Shown: positions 14,154 through 15,957 of the stretch, one piece after another
Layout of the letters: every line of letters begins with the position of its first letter
How positions within the stretch are numbered: the first letter of the stretch is position 1
Origin: Desulfobacteraceae bacterium
GTDB taxonomy: Bacteria; Desulfobacterota; Syntrophobacteria; BM002
Assembly (NCBI GenBank): GCA_002899795.1
Contig: PPDG01000416.1
Location: 1 to 15,957 of the forward strand
Reading direction: 5' to 3'
DNA: 15,957 bases
Notes under the pieces: generated by a model
Database searches by the model: none
The model's input: only the letters and a program-made list of their open reading frames with translations
Told to the model about the DNA's origin: nothing
Program-made: the position numbers and the translations under genes

Positions 14154-15049
14154 CTGACCCCATTTGGTTTACCGAGGATGGCGCACCAAACGTCGTCGTC
14201 CTCTATCGCTGCCTGCGCTCCGTCTATTCCGGCCGTTCACCCTATGCCAAAATCGATATCGTGGACACCGCGGAATACGGGCGCATGTTATTTTTGGACG
14301 GCATAGCCCAATCAGCCGACCAGGACGAGTTTATTTACCACGAAAGCCTCGTCCACCCAGCCATGCTTAGCCATCCGAATCCAAGGAGTGTTTGCATTGT
14401 TGGCGGCGCTGAAGGAGCAACCATCCGGGAGGTTGCTAAGTATCAAGATGTCAATCGGATTGTGATGGTTGACATTGACGAGGAACTGGTGAATGTCTGC
14501 CGGCAACATCTAAGCTCCTGGAGCAAAGGAGCTTATGAAGATCCGCGCCTGGAACTCCACATTGGCGACGGTCGGAAATTCCTTGAACAGACAAAAGAGA
14601 TTTTTGATGTGATTATTGTGGATCTTAATGATCCCACCGAAGATAGCCCGGCAGTGTTTCTTTTCACCCGTGAGTTCTATCAACTGGTTAACCGCTGCCT
14701 TAGCCGGGACGGGGTCGGTTGTTTCCAGGGGACGGATCTGCAGACAACGCGACTCACACTCCATGCGAGAATGTATAACACCATCTCATCTGCATTTAAG
14801 TTCGTCGTGTCCTATCCCTACATGATGCCCTCCTTTCATGCAATGCACAGCTTCATTCTGGCTTCCAAAAAACTTGATCCGCGGACCCTGGATCTGGGAG
14901 AAAGGTTGCAGAACCGAGACCTGAAACTCCGGTACCTTTCCCCTTCCTTCCTCCAAGCCCTCTTCCACATACCTGGTTACGTGGAGGAGGCCTATAAAAA
15001 GCATCAGGAGGTCATTACTGACGCCCGGCCCACCCCCTATGAAACCTAA
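14150..15049 (+). CDS. speE: Polyamine aminopropyltransferase, spermidine/thermospermine synthase family
   Basis: 299-residue enzyme that transfers aminopropyl from decarboxylated SAM (made by the preceding gene product) to a polyamine. It has an N-terminal beta domain with LFLDGIAQSADQDEFIYHESLVHP (47-70), a Rossmann nucleotide loop VGGAEGATIREV (84-95), the acidic ligand pair in MVDIDEE (106-112), and the catalytic Asp158 in IIVDLNDPTEDSP (155-167). The wording QSADQDEFIYHE, HPNP and DLxDPxE-xxP is closer to ACL5-type thermospermine synthases than to the GGGDGG / D-S-T-DP form of standard SpeE. The product may therefore be spermidine or a longer or branched polyamine. It starts at ATG 14150 inside the speD stop. 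Confidence 0.92.
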   Translation: MTDPIWFTEDGAPNVVVLYRCLRSVYSGRSPYAKIDIVDTAEYGRMLFLDGIAQSADQDEFIYHESLVHPAMLSHPNPRSVCIVGGAEGATIREVAKYQDVNRIVMVDIDEELVNVCRQHLSSWSKGAYEDPRLELHIGDGRKFLEQTKEIFDVIIVDLNDPTEDSPAVFLFTREFYQLVNRCLSRDGVGCFQGTDLQTTRLTLHARMYNTISSAFKFVVSYPYMMPSFHAMHSFILASKKLDPRTLDLGERLQNRDLKLRYLSPSFLQALFHIPGYVEEAYKKHQEVITDARPTPYET

Positions 15050-15070
15050 AAGACAATATTTTGAACCGCA

Positions 15071-15177
15071 GAATATCGAACAAAAAATTTCGAATACCGA
15101 AGTGATCATTCTGCATTTCTCAGATTCTGTGTTCTAGGCTCCTTCGACATTCATTATTCCTTGTTCGATATTGTCCT
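15071..15177. repeat. Heptamer-periodic hairpin between convergent genes
   Basis: The left part 15071-15105 divides into 7-base units with a GAA phase (GAATATC, GAACAAA, AAATTTC, GAATACC, GAAGTGA). The right part 15122-15177 divides into eight 7-base units; from 15143 the units begin with TT (TTCGACA, TTCATTA, TTCCTTG, TTCGATA, TTGTCCT). The ends AATATCGAACAA (15072-15083) and TTGTTCGATATT (15161-15172) are perfect reverse complements. A further TTCGATATTC occurs at 15211-15220. It lies between the convergent speE and acetyltransferase genes and could end transcription from both sides. Confidence 0.7.
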
Positions 15178-15245
15178 ACGGACTCCCCACCCTGCGGGCG
15201 GGTCCCCAGTTTCGATATTCTTTCATGGTTAAAGTCCACTCTGCA

Positions 15246-15683
15246 TCACTTGTCTGGAAGATCACCACTGCCGCTGGCAGCACGCTCCATCAGAAAAGCG
15301 TCCTCGTCATCGTGGTAATAGCCGTCTATTCTTGCCTTAATGCGAAAACCAAGATTCAGGTAAAACCTCTGGGCCCCTACGTTACTTACCCTAACTTCGA
15401 GGCGGAGGAAGCTTCCACTGCAGTGACCAATGACCTTCTGTACCAATCTGGTACCGATGCCCACGCGCCTCTTATGAGGTCTTACAGCCATGGAAATTAT
15501 GTGGCCATCTGGTCTGAACACAATGTAGCCGTCTATTTGATTGCTCACAGTTACAAGAAAGGTGTGTGGGTACTTCAGAGAGAGGAGCCATAATTCCTCA
15601 CGGTCGTATTGAGACTTAGGAAAAGCCTGAGCTTCAATCTGCAAAAGCTCATCGAAGTCTTTTGAATGCACCGGTCTGATCAT
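15246..15683 (-). CDS. RimI-like GNAT N-acetyltransferase
   Basis: 145-residue acetyltransferase. Motif A RRVGIGTRL (72-80) binds acetyl-CoA, preceded by IISMAVRPH. Then LEVRVSNVGAQRFYLNLGF (95-113) and RIDGYYHDDEDAFLMER (118-134) closely follow the RimI pattern (VRxSNxxAxxxYxxxGF...YYxxxEDAxxM). RimI acetylates the N-terminal alanine of ribosomal protein S18; whether this copy does so, or acts on another protein or amine, cannot be told from sequence. It is convergent with speE. The start ATG 15683 has only a weak ribosome site. Confidence 0.85.
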   Translation of the reverse strand: MIRPVHSKDFDELLQIEAQAFPKSQYDREELWLLSLKYPHTFLVTVSNQIDGYIVFRPDGHIISMAVRPHKRRVGIGTRLVQKVIGHCSGSFLRLEVRVSNVGAQRFYLNLGFRIKARIDGYYHDDEDAFLMERAASGSGDLPDK

Positions 15684-15734
15684 GCTTACAACTACTTGTC
15701 GTCATCTATTACGCAGTATAGGCCCGTCTATGAA

Positions 15735-15932
15735 GCGACACGGTGACACGGGGAATGGGAGACGCGGGGATTAAAAACCCAAAAGCGACAAGCATTAAGG
15801 AATGAATAGTAACCAATTCATGATGGCCTGATTCGAATTTGGAAAAGGAGATATGGACTCTTTCAGTATAAGCTATCTTTCTCTTGCATTTTTCTTGCTC
15901 CGCGTCGCCGCGTCCTCGCGTCCCCGCGTCAC
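15735..15932. repeat. Octamer-periodic GC-rich inverted tracts
   Basis: The right tract 15901-15932 is four 8-base units CGCGTC-NN (CGCGTCGC, CGCGTCCT, CGCGTCCC, CGCGTCAC). The left tract 15735-15766 reads GCGACACG, GTGACACG, GGGAATGG, GAGACGCG with the same period. GTGACACGGGGA (15743-15754) is the reverse complement of TCCCCGCGTCAC (15921-15932) except for one base. The enclosed stretch is A/T-rich. It occupies most of the 274-base gene-free end of the window. Confidence 0.7.
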
Positions 15933-15957
15933 TTTGTTTGTTGGATTGCTTCTTTCC

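Noticed and set aside
15853..15957. Open frame starting ATG 15853 and running off the window end
   Set aside because: AAGGAG is only 2 bases before the ATG, and the codons run through the CGCGTC octamer repeat, so a real gene is unlikely.

Overview
The window looks like a chromosomal stretch of a selenocysteine-using, Gram-negative bacterium. My best guess is a Desulfobacterota (former Deltaproteobacteria) lineage. This is an inference from gene style: a SelD with an in-frame UGA, a phasin/UbiB pair, a SpeD/SpeE pair and intergenic spacers full of small inverted repeats. No rRNA, tRNA, integrase, transposase gene or CRISPR array was found.

Layout. Positions 1-1596 hold the 3' end of a CusA-type RND metal-efflux pump, followed by a small exported His/Met-containing protein. 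A GNAT acetyltransferase follows (1683-2192). A MITE-like palindrome (2223-2408) separates it from a leftward group: selD (selenophosphate synthase, 3632-4729), an exported rhodanese (3147-3626) and a MauE/DoxX-type membrane protein (2416-2910). The selD gene is 51 codons longer than a simple ORF call suggests. It runs through an in-frame TGA that almost certainly encodes selenocysteine at the catalytic position. A second, shorter copy of the MITE-like element (4869-4944) lies between selD and a leftward phasin-ubiB operon (4958-6946).

The rightward half starts with a MoxR-type AAA+ ATPase (7229-8107), then a perfect REP-like hairpin. Next comes a large uncharacterised protein with TraB/ChaN-like motifs that is interrupted by an in-frame TAG (8245-8670 and 8689-10095, same frame). 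An exported transglutaminase-like protein (10354-12084) follows. After a 529-base repeat-rich spacer come a flavodoxin-fold FMN reductase with extra cysteine motifs (12614-13468), a polyamine operon (speD-speE, 13758-15049, 4-base overlap, with a long leader that can form a pseudoknot), and a leftward RimI-like acetyltransferase (15246-15683).

The most unusual signal is in the spacers. Several unrelated intergenic regions (2974-3156, 10101-10289, 12104-12376, 15071-15177) consist of degenerate tandem repeats with a strict 7-base period, and one (15735-15932) has an 8-base period. In four of these regions a left tract and a right tract are roughly reverse complements, so each spacer could fold into a long hairpin. 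The repeated word differs from spacer to spacer while the period and architecture stay the same. I know of no described element in this type of organism that fits. The heptanucleotide repeats of filamentous cyanobacteria are the nearest analogue I can name.
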